From: Zunongwangia sp. ESRF-bin46
Lineage (GTDB): Bacteria; Bacteroidota; Bacteroidia; Flavobacteriales; Flavobacteriaceae
NCBI GenBank assembly: GCA_002631855.1
Contig: NTLF01000014.1
Location: forward strand, 671,951 to 735,950
DNA: 64,000 bases
Reading direction: 5' to 3'
Position numbers and translations under genes: made by a program. The notes beneath the pieces were generated by a model that made no database searches, was not told the DNA's origin, and saw only the letters and a list, made by a program, of their open reading frames with translations. This document shows, in pieces, positions 24,654-33,860 of the stretch; positions within the stretch are counted from its first letter, which is position 1, and the number at the start of each line of letters is the position of its first letter.

Positions 24654-27600
24654 ATGAGAAAGCTTACGTTTACACTAATATTTTTTTTGGTTTTTTATAT
24701 TTCAAAAGCTCAATCAGTCAATCCCGATGACTATACGGGTCAAATAGAATTAACGCCACCTTCTATTGAAAATTACAATTTCACGAAGTACGGCAACTTA
24801 CAACTGAACAACAATAATGGAAGTTTCAGTCACTCCATACCAGTATATAATATTAAATATGGACCGTTGTCCTTACCTATTTCCTTAAGTTATTCTACTT
24901 CTGGGGTCAAGGTGAATGATATCGCTGGTCTTGTGGGTATGGGCTGGAATTTAAATGCCGGTGGTATGATTACAAGGGTTATTAAAGGAGAACCAGATGA
25001 AAATTTTAATACCGAAGAATTTAGGATCCCTAGACAAGATATGTTAGAGACAATTTCGGGTGGTTACTCTAATCAACAGTATATTTCTGAAGGTCATAAA
25101 GAAAGGTTATTAAATACTTGGTGGTCCATTTGGCCAAATTCGACAGTTAAGGTAAACACAGAGCAGGATTGGTTCAATTTTAATTTTAATAACATTTCAG
25201 GTAGTTTTTATTTAGAAAACGGGAATGTATACATCGATTCCGAATATAGTGATATTAAGGGAGAGGTCACTGAAACATCTCAATTAGGCAACAAAATACT
25301 GGAATTTAAATTTACATTACCCAATGGGGTTACTTATACCTTTGGCGGTGGCTTAGGTTATAGTGAGAGTTCTGAGATTATAACAAATTGTCAAAGAACG
25401 TTCGAGACAAGTTACCCTACTACGTGGTATGTAAAAAATATTAATTTCAGAACATGGAATATCAACTTTATATACAGCCAAAGTACGACAAAGAGGTACC
25501 CGCTTAGTTTTTTTGAAGAATACGCTCTTACAGCAAATATGGGTACCCCATCTTTTACTCCCTCCAGAAAAGAATGTGTCTCTACATTTAAATCAATAGA
25601 TGCGAAATATTTAATGGCAATAGAATTTGGTGATTCCAGAGTAGAGTTTGATTACCTGAATCAACGCGCTGATTATTATGCAGGTAAAATACTTGATGCT
25701 ATTTCAGTTAAACATAACAGTACAAATATCAAAAATGTCAATCTCGATTACCAGTATTCAACTAGTTCTGGAAACAGTAGTGTGGTACAATTGTCAAATC
25801 AAGACCTTAATATTGTGAAAAAACGCCCGTTTTTAAATAAAGTAACCGTCGATGGAGAGAAAGAATACTTGTTTAATTATAATAACATTAATGGTCTTCC
25901 ACCTCGCTTATCGTATAAACAAGATATTTTTGGGTATTCAAATTCCAATATTTATAGAGCTCTGGTTAATGTTGACAACCCCTATTATGAAGGGGGGGCA
26001 ATTGATTTTTTTAAATCCAAATTTAATGATATAGATAGTGCCAACAGATCAGTGGACCCTAATAAATCTCTATATGGGGTATTAACCAAAATAACATACC
26101 CCACAGGGGGTTTTTCTGAAATTGACTATGAAAACAATATTACATATAAAATTGAAAATGATATAAATACTCAAAATTATTCTAAAACGGTAGAGGATTA
26201 TAACTGTGATACTAGCACATTGCCAGATCAAGATGTTTTTGTGTTGGAATCAAATGGAAGTCCAATTTATATTACTGCCAAAGCCTTTGTGGATGTATGC
26301 AATGATTATGATAATCATGAAAAACACCGTTTAATAGTTAAAAATGAAACAACTGGTGTAGAACTGTTTAATGAAGAATTAATCCCAGATATCGATTTTA
26401 ACATAGATGGCTCTCAGACGACAAATAACACTAATAATTTTCCCCCTATTCAAACAAATAGTGGCGATGAGTATAGTATTACCTATTCAGTAGAATCATT
26501 TGTGAATGATATACACGGATATATAACAGTTAAGTATAATGAAGAGGATTCTCAAGATTTTGTAGAATTTAACTACAGTGGCGCTCGAGTTGAAAAAATT
26601 AAAGATAGAAGTTTTAGTGGGGGTGATCCGATACATACTAAAATATATAAATATAACTCAAAAGATTCCTTAGGTGCATCATCCACTAGTTTAAATCATA
26701 AATACATATTCTACCCTTGGAAACAATTAACAGTCGATCTTAGGGATCAATGCCAAGGTTCCTGTTCAATCCATGCCTTCTACCCCAACAAGGTTATGGT
26801 ATCATCTGAAAACAACATGGAAACCTTAAACACAAGAACAAATAGAATTAATTATTCTGCCATTTCTGAAATTACCGATAATGGGTTGATAGAAAAAAAA
26901 TACCGCGTGAATGACCTTACTCCCGGAGAAGGAACAGACCTTCTTTTAAATACTGTTACAAATGGAACACCATCAAATATAAATTCCTGGAAGGAAAATC
27001 AATTGATCGAGCAAATTTTTTATAAAAAAAACAATCTTGGTGGTGCATACCAAAAAGTAAAAAAACAAGAATTTACTTATTCATTGATTAATGAAACGAT
27101 GTTTAATAATTATAATATGGAAAGTGGTATTTTCCCTGTATCCGATATGTCACAATTTGAGTTGAACGAAGTTTATAATCAAACAACTTGGGGATGTATG
27201 ACACTATATTGTCAGGTTAAAGGTAAGGTAGGCATCCATTATTATGTGAACTATGTATACAATTCAAAATTAACCCAACAAAAAACCACCGAATATTTTG
27301 ATGACGGTAGTAAAATAGTATCAACTACTAACTATGAGTTTGATTCTCCTTACCATCTTCAAACTACAAAAACAATAACAAGCACCAGCGAAGACAATAA
27401 AGAAATTATTATTGAAACCGACTATCCACAAGACCGCCCATCTGGGGAATTATATATGGATAAACTTATTAACGCTCATCGTATTGCAAATCCAATAGAG
27501 GTCCGTAAGTATATAGCGAATGATGGAATACAAACACTTTTAACAACAAAGCGAACGGGTTATGGCAGGTATGATGTGCCGGCATTAGACTATCTATACC

Positions 27601-28100
27601 TCCCTAAGTCTATTAAGACCCTTAAAGGTGGGGTAGAGCCTGTGCAAGACAGTGAGTTAGAAAAAAGAATCACTTACCATAAGTATGATGCTAATGGAAA
27701 CCCAATAGAAATCTCAAAAACCGGGGGCATACACATTGCTTATGTCTGGGGTTACAATGGTCAATACCCTATTGCAAAGATTGAATACAGTACTTATGCC
27801 AACCTCCCTTCAAATGAACTAGCTGCGATCATAGCCGGGTCCAATGATTCAAATATTTCGGAACAACAACAACTCACAAGGCTGGAAGCTTTTAGAGATG
27901 CGATTAAAAACTCCCAGTACCCCAACAGGATGGTCACTACCATGACCTACAAACCTATGGTGGGCATGACCACTATAACCGAACCTAAAGGTGATGTGCA
28001 AACTTTTGAATATGATAATCTTAATCGATTAAAAAAGATTTTTGACAAGCAGGGACACCTACTTAAAGAATATGATTACAAATATCATTCACAAAACTAA
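24654..28100 (+). CDS. SpvB/RHS-like secreted protein lacking a toxin tail
   Basis: 1148 residues. A signal peptide covers about 1-19 (FYISKAQ). The N-terminus (SFSHSIPVYNI, PISLSYSTSGVKVNDIAGLVGMGWNLNAGGMITR) is the SpvB/TcdB-like shell start common in Bacteroidota RHS loci. YD-like repeats appear near the end (TFEYDNLNRLKKIFDKQGHLLKEYDYKY). The protein stops there without the RHS core or a toxin domain. The next gene, 23 nt downstream, carries both, so the two probably form one two-chain RHS shell. Confidence 0.82.
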   Translation: MRKLTFTLIFFLVFYISKAQSVNPDDYTGQIELTPPSIENYNFTKYGNLQLNNNNGSFSHSIPVYNIKYGPLSLPISLSYSTSGVKVNDIAGLVGMGWNLNAGGMITRVIKGEPDENFNTEEFRIPRQDMLETISGGYSNQQYISEGHKERLLNTWWSIWPNSTVKVNTEQDWFNFNFNNISGSFYLENGNVYIDSEYSDIKGEVTETSQLGNKILEFKFTLPNGVTYTFGGGLGYSESSEIITNCQRTFETSYPTTWYVKNINFRTWNINFIYSQSTTKRYPLSFFEEYALTANMGTPSFTPSRKECVSTFKSIDAKYLMAIEFGDSRVEFDYLNQRADYYAGKILDAISVKHNSTNIKNVNLDYQYSTSSGNSSVVQLSNQDLNIVKKRPFLNKVTVDGEKEYLFNYNNINGLPPRLSYKQDIFGYSNSNIYRALVNVDNPYYEGGAIDFFKSKFNDIDSANRSVDPNKSLYGVLTKITYPTGGFSEIDYENNITYKIENDINTQNYSKTVEDYNCDTSTLPDQDVFVLESNGSPIYITAKAFVDVCNDYDNHEKHRLIVKNETTGVELFNEELIPDIDFNIDGSQTTNNTNNFPPIQTNSGDEYSITYSVESFVNDIHGYITVKYNEEDSQDFVEFNYSGARVEKIKDRSFSGGDPIHTKIYKYNSKDSLGASSTSLNHKYIFYPWKQLTVDLRDQCQGSCSIHAFYPNKVMVSSENNMETLNTRTNRINYSAISEITDNGLIEKKYRVNDLTPGEGTDLLLNTVTNGTPSNINSWKENQLIEQIFYKKNNLGGAYQKVKKQEFTYSLINETMFNNYNMESGIFPVSDMSQFELNEVYNQTTWGCMTLYCQVKGKVGIHYYVNYVYNSKLTQQKTTEYFDDGSKIVSTTNYEFDSPYHLQTTKTITSTSEDNKEIIIETDYPQDRPSGELYMDKLINAHRIANPIEVRKYIANDGIQTLLTTKRTGYGRYDVPALDYLYLPKSIKTLKGGVEPVQDSELEKRITYHKYDANGNPIEISKTGGIHIAYVWGYNGQYPIAKIEYSTYANLPSNELAAIIAGSNDSNISEQQQLTRLEAFRDAIKNSQYPNRMVTTMTYKPMVGMTTITEPKGDVQTFEYDNLNRLKKIFDKQGHLLKEYDYKYHSQN

Positions 28101-28123
28101 TAAGCCTTAAAAAAGTAATTATT

Positions 28124-31100
28124 TTGAAAATAAAACCATCTAACCATCCTACAGATATTTGCTCAATTTTTTCCAAATTGCAATTGGCAATTTTTTTACT
28201 GTTTTGCCTGTTCCCTTTTATAAAAGGCATAGCGCAAACCCCAACACCGGGTCACAATTGGGTACAGACCAAAACCTATAAAGTTCCAGTCACTTCTTCT
28301 CAGAGCGTGGGCCAAAATGACAAAGTCAAGACAGAAGTTACGTATTTTGATGGACTGGGCAGGCCTATTCAGCAAGTAGCATACAAACAAGGAGGGGAAG
28401 GTGGTGATCTAATTACACATATAGAATATGATGATTTGGGCCGTCAGGAAAAGGAATACCTTCCCTATGCCCGTGGCAATACTTCATTGAGTTTTAATGC
28501 CGATGCACTAAGTGATACAGAGTCTTTTTATAGCGCTCATGAATTTGGCAATACCGATAACCCCTATTCCCAAAAGGAGTTTGAGCCTTCACCCCTTAAC
28601 CGGGTGCTCAAACAAGCAGCCACAGGGGAGGATTGGGAAATGGGTTCAGGCCACGAGGTCAAAACCAAGTACCAAGCCAATGCAGCATCAGAAGTACATT
28701 ACTTTACCGCAACCCCAACTTCTACGGGGCTGCCAACCTTGACCTATAATGGCACCTATCCTGCCAACCAGCTCTATAAGACCAGCACCTACGATGAGAA
28801 CAACCCCAATAGCGTAATTAGGGGCAGTGTGGTGGAGTTTACCGATAAATTGGGGAGGGTGGTGCTTAAAAGGCACTATACCACCAATACAGGGCGTGTA
28901 GGTGAAATCAGTTCAACCAAGACACTAGATACTTATTATGTATATGATGATCATGGTAATCTATCTGTTGTCATCCCACCCAAACTATCAGAGCAGATTA
29001 CAAGTAGTGGTGTCCCAGCAAACCTATTAGATCACTTGGGGTATCAATACGCTTATGACCACCGCAACCGCTTGATCCGAAAAAAACTTCCTGGGAAACT
29101 AATAGAATATATCTCATACGATGTTTTGGACCGTCCCATTGCCAGGGGCCCAGTACTGTCCCCCTTTGGCGACGGCACCACAGGTACCATACGTACCAAG
29201 TATGATCAATACGGTCGGGTGGCCTATACTTTGTGGATGCCCAATTTCTTTGGTGAATCTAGCCTGAATAGCCCGCCCCGTGCTTTGAATTATGAAACCC
29301 AAACAGAGAGCAATACCGTTAACGGGGTTGAATTTGGGTATACCAATGATGTAGAACCTACCACCGGGTATCACGTGCTTACCGTAAACTACTACGATGA
29401 TTATTCTTGGCCAGGTGCACCAAGCAACATTCCTGCCAATGTGGGTGATGGAGACAGCGATGTCTACTACGACAACACCCAAAAACCAAAAGGGATGCCC
29501 ACGGGCACGTGGACCCGTATCTTAACAGATGAAAACACAACTGATGCCAAGGTAAGTTATACCCTTTATGACGAAAAAGCACGTGCCGTTCGTACCCGTA
29601 CCGACTATCCACAGGGCGGGTATACACAAGTAGATACCAAATTCAATTTTGTTGGCAATGCTCTCTACACCATTACCAAGCATAAAAAGGGTAGCGGAAC
29701 TGTACAAACACTTCGGGATACCTACGCCTATAATGACCAAGAACGGTTGGTCACCCACAAACATCAAATAGGAAGTGACCCTGAGCAACTCTTGGCCAAG
29801 AACGAGTATGATGCTTTGGGGAAGCTCATCAGTAAGAAGACAGGTGGCACAGAAACCAATTACTACCAAAAGGTAGACTATAAATATAACGTGCGGGGGT
29901 GGCTAACGGACATCAACAATATTGGCAACCTATCAAGTTCCGGCGAACCAAACGACCTTTTTGCTCTTAAAATAAACTACACAGACGTGACCGATGATAT
30001 CAATGGTCAGGTAAAAGAACTCTACAACGGTAACATAGCCGAAACCATTTGGCGTACCAGTAGCGATAATATTAAACGCAAGTACGGATATTCCTATGAT
30101 TATACCAACCGCCTGTTGGATGCTTGGTATCAAATCCCGGGTGCGTCCAACCCGCTTTTTCAAAGTTATGATGAGCACCTTACCTATGACAGTAACGGCA
30201 ATATAAAAACCCTATTACGAAATGGCTCCCAGGAAATTGATGGCATGCCGTTGAACATTGATGATCTGTTTTATAGTTATGGCCAAGGTAACAAATTAAA
30301 AAGCGTACGGGATGATACTAGTAGCCCCGATGGTTTTAAGGATGTATTTGAGTTTGGGGAAGATGATTTTGGATATGACGATTTTGGCAACTTGAACATA
30401 GACCTTAATAAGGGCATAACCGATATTACATACAACCATTTAAATTTGCCCACCAAGGTTACCTTTGGTACAGATGGGGATATTGACTATCTTTATGGTG
30501 CCGATGGCATTAAACTGGAAAAAACCGTGACAGAAGGGAGCAACGATCCAATAACAACAGCATACCGGGAAGGCTTTCAATATAAGGATGATGAGCTGGA
30601 CTTTTTCCCAACCGCAGAGGGTTATGTAAAAGTATTGTACACTTCAGGTTTAGGCGGGGGCAGTACAGCCTCTTATAACTATGTCTTCAATTACACAGAC
30701 CATTTGGGCAATATTCGGGTACGCTATGCGATGAACCCTGACCCCAATAACCAAGAGCTCACCATTTTAGAGGAAGACCACTATTACCCCTTTGGCTTGA
30801 CCCACGAAGGGTATAACGATGACCATGAGGTATTTGATCTTTTTGACTCATCTACAATCGTCCTCACCCCCGTTACCCCACTTTTAGGGGATAGTTACAA
30901 GTACGGCTTCCAGGGACAGGAACTGTCAGAAGATCTCGGGTTGAACTGGCACGAATGGAAATACAGGATGAGCGACCCTGCCCTTGGTAGGTTTTGGCAG
31001 ATAGACCCATTGGCTGAAGATTATACTTATAATAGTCCCTATGCATTACAAGAAAATAAAATGGGAATGGGAGTGGAACTTGAAGGGTTAGAATTGGGTG

Positions 31101-31672
31101 ATAGGCAGATGGATTATAGTCCTTTAAGGAATACTATTAACGACTTTAGTACTAATCCAAATAGAAAATCAACAGGGAAACCTATAGCAACTTTCGGATT
31201 AGGATACAGCAAGGGTAAAAGTAAGAGTGTTGGCTCGCCAATATTAGGTGCCGATACAAAAGCAAATGCACTTAACGTTAATGCTGAATTGCAAGTAGGT
31301 AGCACAAATGGTGATGCAGTGGAGTTTAATTTGGAATTAGCTACTCTTGAGGGAAATACCGAAATACTAGGCGAAAGAACAGGAATGAAAGGAGGTCTCT
31401 TTGATGGAAATCTTCGGATTGATGAAAATGGAAACTTGACATCTGAAGCAAGTTTTCTAGATATTAGTAACATATCTTCTAGTGCAACAGAAAACGAAGA
31501 ATTTAGTACTCAGGATGTTATTCCAGTACCTGCTTATGTTAAAGTTAACCCAAGTGAAACAGGGAGAAATTTATCTGACATAGGACTACTCGTAAAGACA
31601 TATATTAAGTATAAAATAATTGAGTTTTTCGGAAGTTCAGAAGAAAATGTACCATTACCATTTCGAAACTAA
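28124..31672 (+). CDS. RHS repeat / core protein with variable C-terminal tail (putative polymorphic toxin)
   Basis: 1182 residues from a TTG start; no ATG lies before the signal peptide (LAIFLLFCLFPFIKGIAQ, about 24-41). A DUF6443-like N-terminus (TKTYKVPVTSSQ, YFDGLGRPIQQV) leads into many YD repeats. The RHS core ends in NYTDHLGNIRVRY and LGRFWQIDPLAEDYTYNSPYA (to about 975). The last ~190 residues have a different composition, rich in Gly/Asn/Thr, and match no toxin family I know. The next gene is a small multi-pass membrane protein, the expected place for immunity. Confidence 0.85.
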   Translation: MKIKPSNHPTDICSIFSKLQLAIFLLFCLFPFIKGIAQTPTPGHNWVQTKTYKVPVTSSQSVGQNDKVKTEVTYFDGLGRPIQQVAYKQGGEGGDLITHIEYDDLGRQEKEYLPYARGNTSLSFNADALSDTESFYSAHEFGNTDNPYSQKEFEPSPLNRVLKQAATGEDWEMGSGHEVKTKYQANAASEVHYFTATPTSTGLPTLTYNGTYPANQLYKTSTYDENNPNSVIRGSVVEFTDKLGRVVLKRHYTTNTGRVGEISSTKTLDTYYVYDDHGNLSVVIPPKLSEQITSSGVPANLLDHLGYQYAYDHRNRLIRKKLPGKLIEYISYDVLDRPIARGPVLSPFGDGTTGTIRTKYDQYGRVAYTLWMPNFFGESSLNSPPRALNYETQTESNTVNGVEFGYTNDVEPTTGYHVLTVNYYDDYSWPGAPSNIPANVGDGDSDVYYDNTQKPKGMPTGTWTRILTDENTTDAKVSYTLYDEKARAVRTRTDYPQGGYTQVDTKFNFVGNALYTITKHKKGSGTVQTLRDTYAYNDQERLVTHKHQIGSDPEQLLAKNEYDALGKLISKKTGGTETNYYQKVDYKYNVRGWLTDINNIGNLSSSGEPNDLFALKINYTDVTDDINGQVKELYNGNIAETIWRTSSDNIKRKYGYSYDYTNRLLDAWYQIPGASNPLFQSYDEHLTYDSNGNIKTLLRNGSQEIDGMPLNIDDLFYSYGQGNKLKSVRDDTSSPDGFKDVFEFGEDDFGYDDFGNLNIDLNKGITDITYNHLNLPTKVTFGTDGDIDYLYGADGIKLEKTVTEGSNDPITTAYREGFQYKDDELDFFPTAEGYVKVLYTSGLGGGSTASYNYVFNYTDHLGNIRVRYAMNPDPNNQELTILEEDHYYPFGLTHEGYNDDHEVFDLFDSSTIVLTPVTPLLGDSYKYGFQGQELSEDLGLNWHEWKYRMSDPALGRFWQIDPLAEDYTYNSPYALQENKMGMGVELEGLELGDRQMDYSPLRNTINDFSTNPNRKSTGKPIATFGLGYSKGKSKSVGSPILGADTKANALNVNAELQVGSTNGDAVEFNLELATLEGNTEILGERTGMKGGLFDGNLRIDENGNLTSEASFLDISNISSSATENEEFSTQDVIPVPAYVKVNPSETGRNLSDIGLLVKTYIKYKIIEFFGSSEENVPLPFRN

Positions 31673-31690
31673 ACAAACGACTAATAAATA

Positions 31691-32143
31691 ATGCTTAAAA
31701 AAACAATATTACTTTATCATTTACTAATTGGTATTTATGGTATAGTTGCATCTTTATTTATTTTGATTGAAAATAATTTTTCTGGTTTTCCTTTTGATTG
31801 GACTGTCCTGGGGGTCGCTTTGTCATTTCTTTCCTTCAAAGGGCTTCTAAATTTATCTGATACTAAATATTATATATTTTTTTTCTTGTTTAATTTAATA
31901 CAAGTACTGACTTTTTCAATATTCAAGTTTTCATATAAATTTATTTATGGTTCTGAGTTTTTTTTATTTTTAAGCCATATAGAAGAGTTCAATCTGCAAT
32001 TTCAGTTTAGATACTGGATTGCTCAGTCGCATTTCAAAATCCTTAGCAAGAGTGGGCTCTTCTTTTTAGGCATTAACCTACCACAACTTTTATTTACTAT
32101 ATATTTTTTAAGAATTTTAATACAGAAAAGAAAGCTTATTTAA
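31691..32143 (+). CDS. Small membrane protein, candidate immunity protein for the RHS tail
   Basis: 150 residues with four likely TM segments (about 7-26, 38-52, 59-80, 124-143) and a Phe/Leu-rich composition. It starts 18 nt after the RHS stop codon on the same strand. No family was recognised. Position and size fit an immunity protein, but that is inference only. Its 3' end overlaps the convergent lipoprotein gene by 8 nt. Confidence 0.6.
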   Translation: MLKKTILLYHLLIGIYGIVASLFILIENNFSGFPFDWTVLGVALSFLSFKGLLNLSDTKYYIFFFLFNLIQVLTFSIFKFSYKFIYGSEFFLFLSHIEEFNLQFQFRYWIAQSHFKILSKSGLFFLGINLPQLLFTIYFLRILIQKRKLI

Positions 32144-32507
32144 TTTTTGTCACCCAGTTCTCAAGAAGTATTCCAGCCCTACGAGTTTCATATTTATAAG
32201 ATTTTCCTTTGATATCAATAATTTTAACTTTCAATTTCGTGCCTAATAATTGATTATTATTAAGGTTATTAAACTCAATAAATGTAAGTTCATATTCACA
32301 AGGGTTTTTCCATAAAATAGAACCTTTTATTAATTCCCCAGTGTCCAAGTTTTCTTCAATTTGCAAAGTATCATTTCTACTCACTTTCCAATTATAGCCA
32401 TCATTACTTATGTATTTAAATTTACCATTATGGAAATATTCACACTTTTTTTTGTATGTATTACAGCTAATAAAAGTTAATGATAGTAATAATATTAAGT
32501 ATTTCAT
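32136..32507 (-). CDS. Small putative lipoprotein
   Basis: 123 residues. A lipoprotein signal peptide (MKYLILLLSLTFISC, lipobox ISC at 13-15) precedes a hydrophilic domain containing CEYFHNGKFKYIS. Tight antisense overlap with the preceding membrane protein places it in the RHS block. Similar small lipoproteins follow RHS toxins in this phylum, so it could be an alternative immunity candidate. Function is unknown. Confidence 0.65.
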   Translation of the reverse strand: MKYLILLLSLTFISCNTYKKKCEYFHNGKFKYISNDGYNWKVSRNDTLQIEENLDTGELIKGSILWKNPCEYELTFIEFNNLNNNQLLGTKLKVKIIDIKGKSYKYETRRAGILLENWVTKIK

Positions 32508-32595
32508 ACTTTTTAAGTTTAGGTTCTTGGTAAGACCATCAAGGGTTCAGAGGATGTTCTCTCTGTCTTCTAATGACCAAACAAACTACAGCCAA

Positions 32596-32614
32596 CCGGG
32601 GGCGGTTTTTTTAT
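32596..32614 (+). terminator. Short GC hairpin with T-run
   Basis: AACCG and CGGTT flank a GGGG loop, followed by Ts. It resembles a short terminator, reading rightward, just beyond the convergent gene pair. Confidence 0.4.
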
Positions 32615-32863
32615 GCGTACGCCTTTTTGGCCTTGTAGTCCCGGAACAGGGCATCGAGCACGTTAAAAATCTTCATCTGTTCGGCTTCGGGAATATTGGC
32701 AATGGTCTCGACCCGTTCCAATATCTTTTGTCCGTCACGAGCACAGAGCTGTTGCCCTCCAGGTAGTCTAAGGACACATCGAGCGCCTTGGCAATCTTGT
32801 TGGCAACGGATGGGGTGATTTCCTTGTGCTCTTACCTTCCAATGAGGGCACTATAAGTGCCAT
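32613..32863 (-). pseudogene. Decayed XRE-family HTH regulator
   Basis: Minus-strand translation gives GTYSALIGR-stop-EHKEITPSVANK, then IAKALDVSLDYLEGN, then after a one-base frameshift KILERVETIANIPEAEQ and ALFRDYKAKKAYA-stop. This is the typical C-terminal two thirds of a Bacteroidota XRE regulator, with a Tyr-to-stop change and a frameshift. The N-terminus is not found upstream; a -7-like TATATTTG precedes it. It is a relic, so its former partner gene is probably lost. Confidence 0.75.
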
Positions 32864-32879
32864 AGATCAAATATATACA

Positions 32880-33457
32880 AAAAACATAGTAATACACTCG
32901 AAAACTTCCCTTTGCTTCTATCTCACCGATTTGTAAAAGCATAATTTTTTATCAATATTTCTTATGTACATTACTTTTCAAAGGAATAGGTGGTATGTCA
33001 TTTCACTTCACAACTTTTTCAAATCTTTAAATATACATTGTAACCCTATCTCATCATCATTTTTAAGATCAGATGGTAGATTTACTATACTGGCCTAGTT
33101 ATTTAACAAATTTAGACGCATCAACTTGAATGTGAAAGATTTTAATCAAATTTGCACATCTTTAATTAAATATTGGTTTAAAACCCGTAACATCCGAGAA
33201 TTCAAAATTACGGTAGATATCACTATGTTTCTTCTATCGAAAGATATGTTCAGGATAATCTTTATAAGTTGCATGAAATGATTGAGACATTGCATCCTAT
33301 ACCTTAAGTTATCAACAATCTAGAAAGCATTGAATTTAAAGGTCTTTGCGTCAATTGAATTATGATCCACAAAAGAGGGTTTGTTGACAAATAGAATTAC
33401 TAAAATAATAAGTATAAAGTATCTTTGTTTTGATTATCAATTATATAAGAAAATAAA
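32880..33457. other. AT-rich gap without a recognisable gene
   Basis: About 580 nt. I see no coding continuity, tRNA or CRISPR-like repeat. A -7 box (33420-33427) near the right end serves the next gene. Confidence 0.5.
33420..33427 (+). promoter_or_regulatory. -7 box TATCTTTG
   Basis: An exact TAnnTTTG match 30 nt ahead of the ATG at 33458. Confidence 0.5.
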
Positions 33458-33856
33458 ATGCAGAGAACAACTTTAGATCAATCGATTAAAGAATTTAATT
33501 TTGAAATATATTTCTTGGACTATCGTTCCGATGTGGAGGAAATAGATACTCCTAATTATGAAGATATTCTTTATGTGAAATGTTATCCCAAGTGGGATAT
33601 GAAAGAAAAGGAATTGATCAATTTAATCGAAAAAAACAAATCATTCTTATTCTATAAAATGGAAGCAATTGCAAAAGAAAACAATTTATTCTATTGCTAT
33701 TTTGATATTGATTTTAGTACTGTAATTGGTATGACAACAAATATTGTGAATAATAAGGTGCGATGGATTGAAGCTCGGCCAAGTATACTGAAGAAGAATG
33801 TTGATGACTCTCCGACTGGGTTTATAAATCCTAATGAACTACCTCCTGAAAATTAG
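33458..33856 (+). CDS. Hypothetical acidic protein
   Basis: 132 residues, no signal peptide or TM segment. It contains aromatic- and acid-rich stretches (FEIYFLDYRSDVEEI, YCYFDIDFSTVIGMT). No family recognised. The following HTH-SH3 gene starts 4 nt after its stop codon, so the two are probably an operon. Confidence 0.6.
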   Translation: MQRTTLDQSIKEFNFEIYFLDYRSDVEEIDTPNYEDILYVKCYPKWDMKEKELINLIEKNKSFLFYKMEAIAKENNLFYCYFDIDFSTVIGMTTNIVNNKVRWIEARPSILKKNVDDSPTGFINPNELPPEN

Positions 33857-33860
33857 TATA

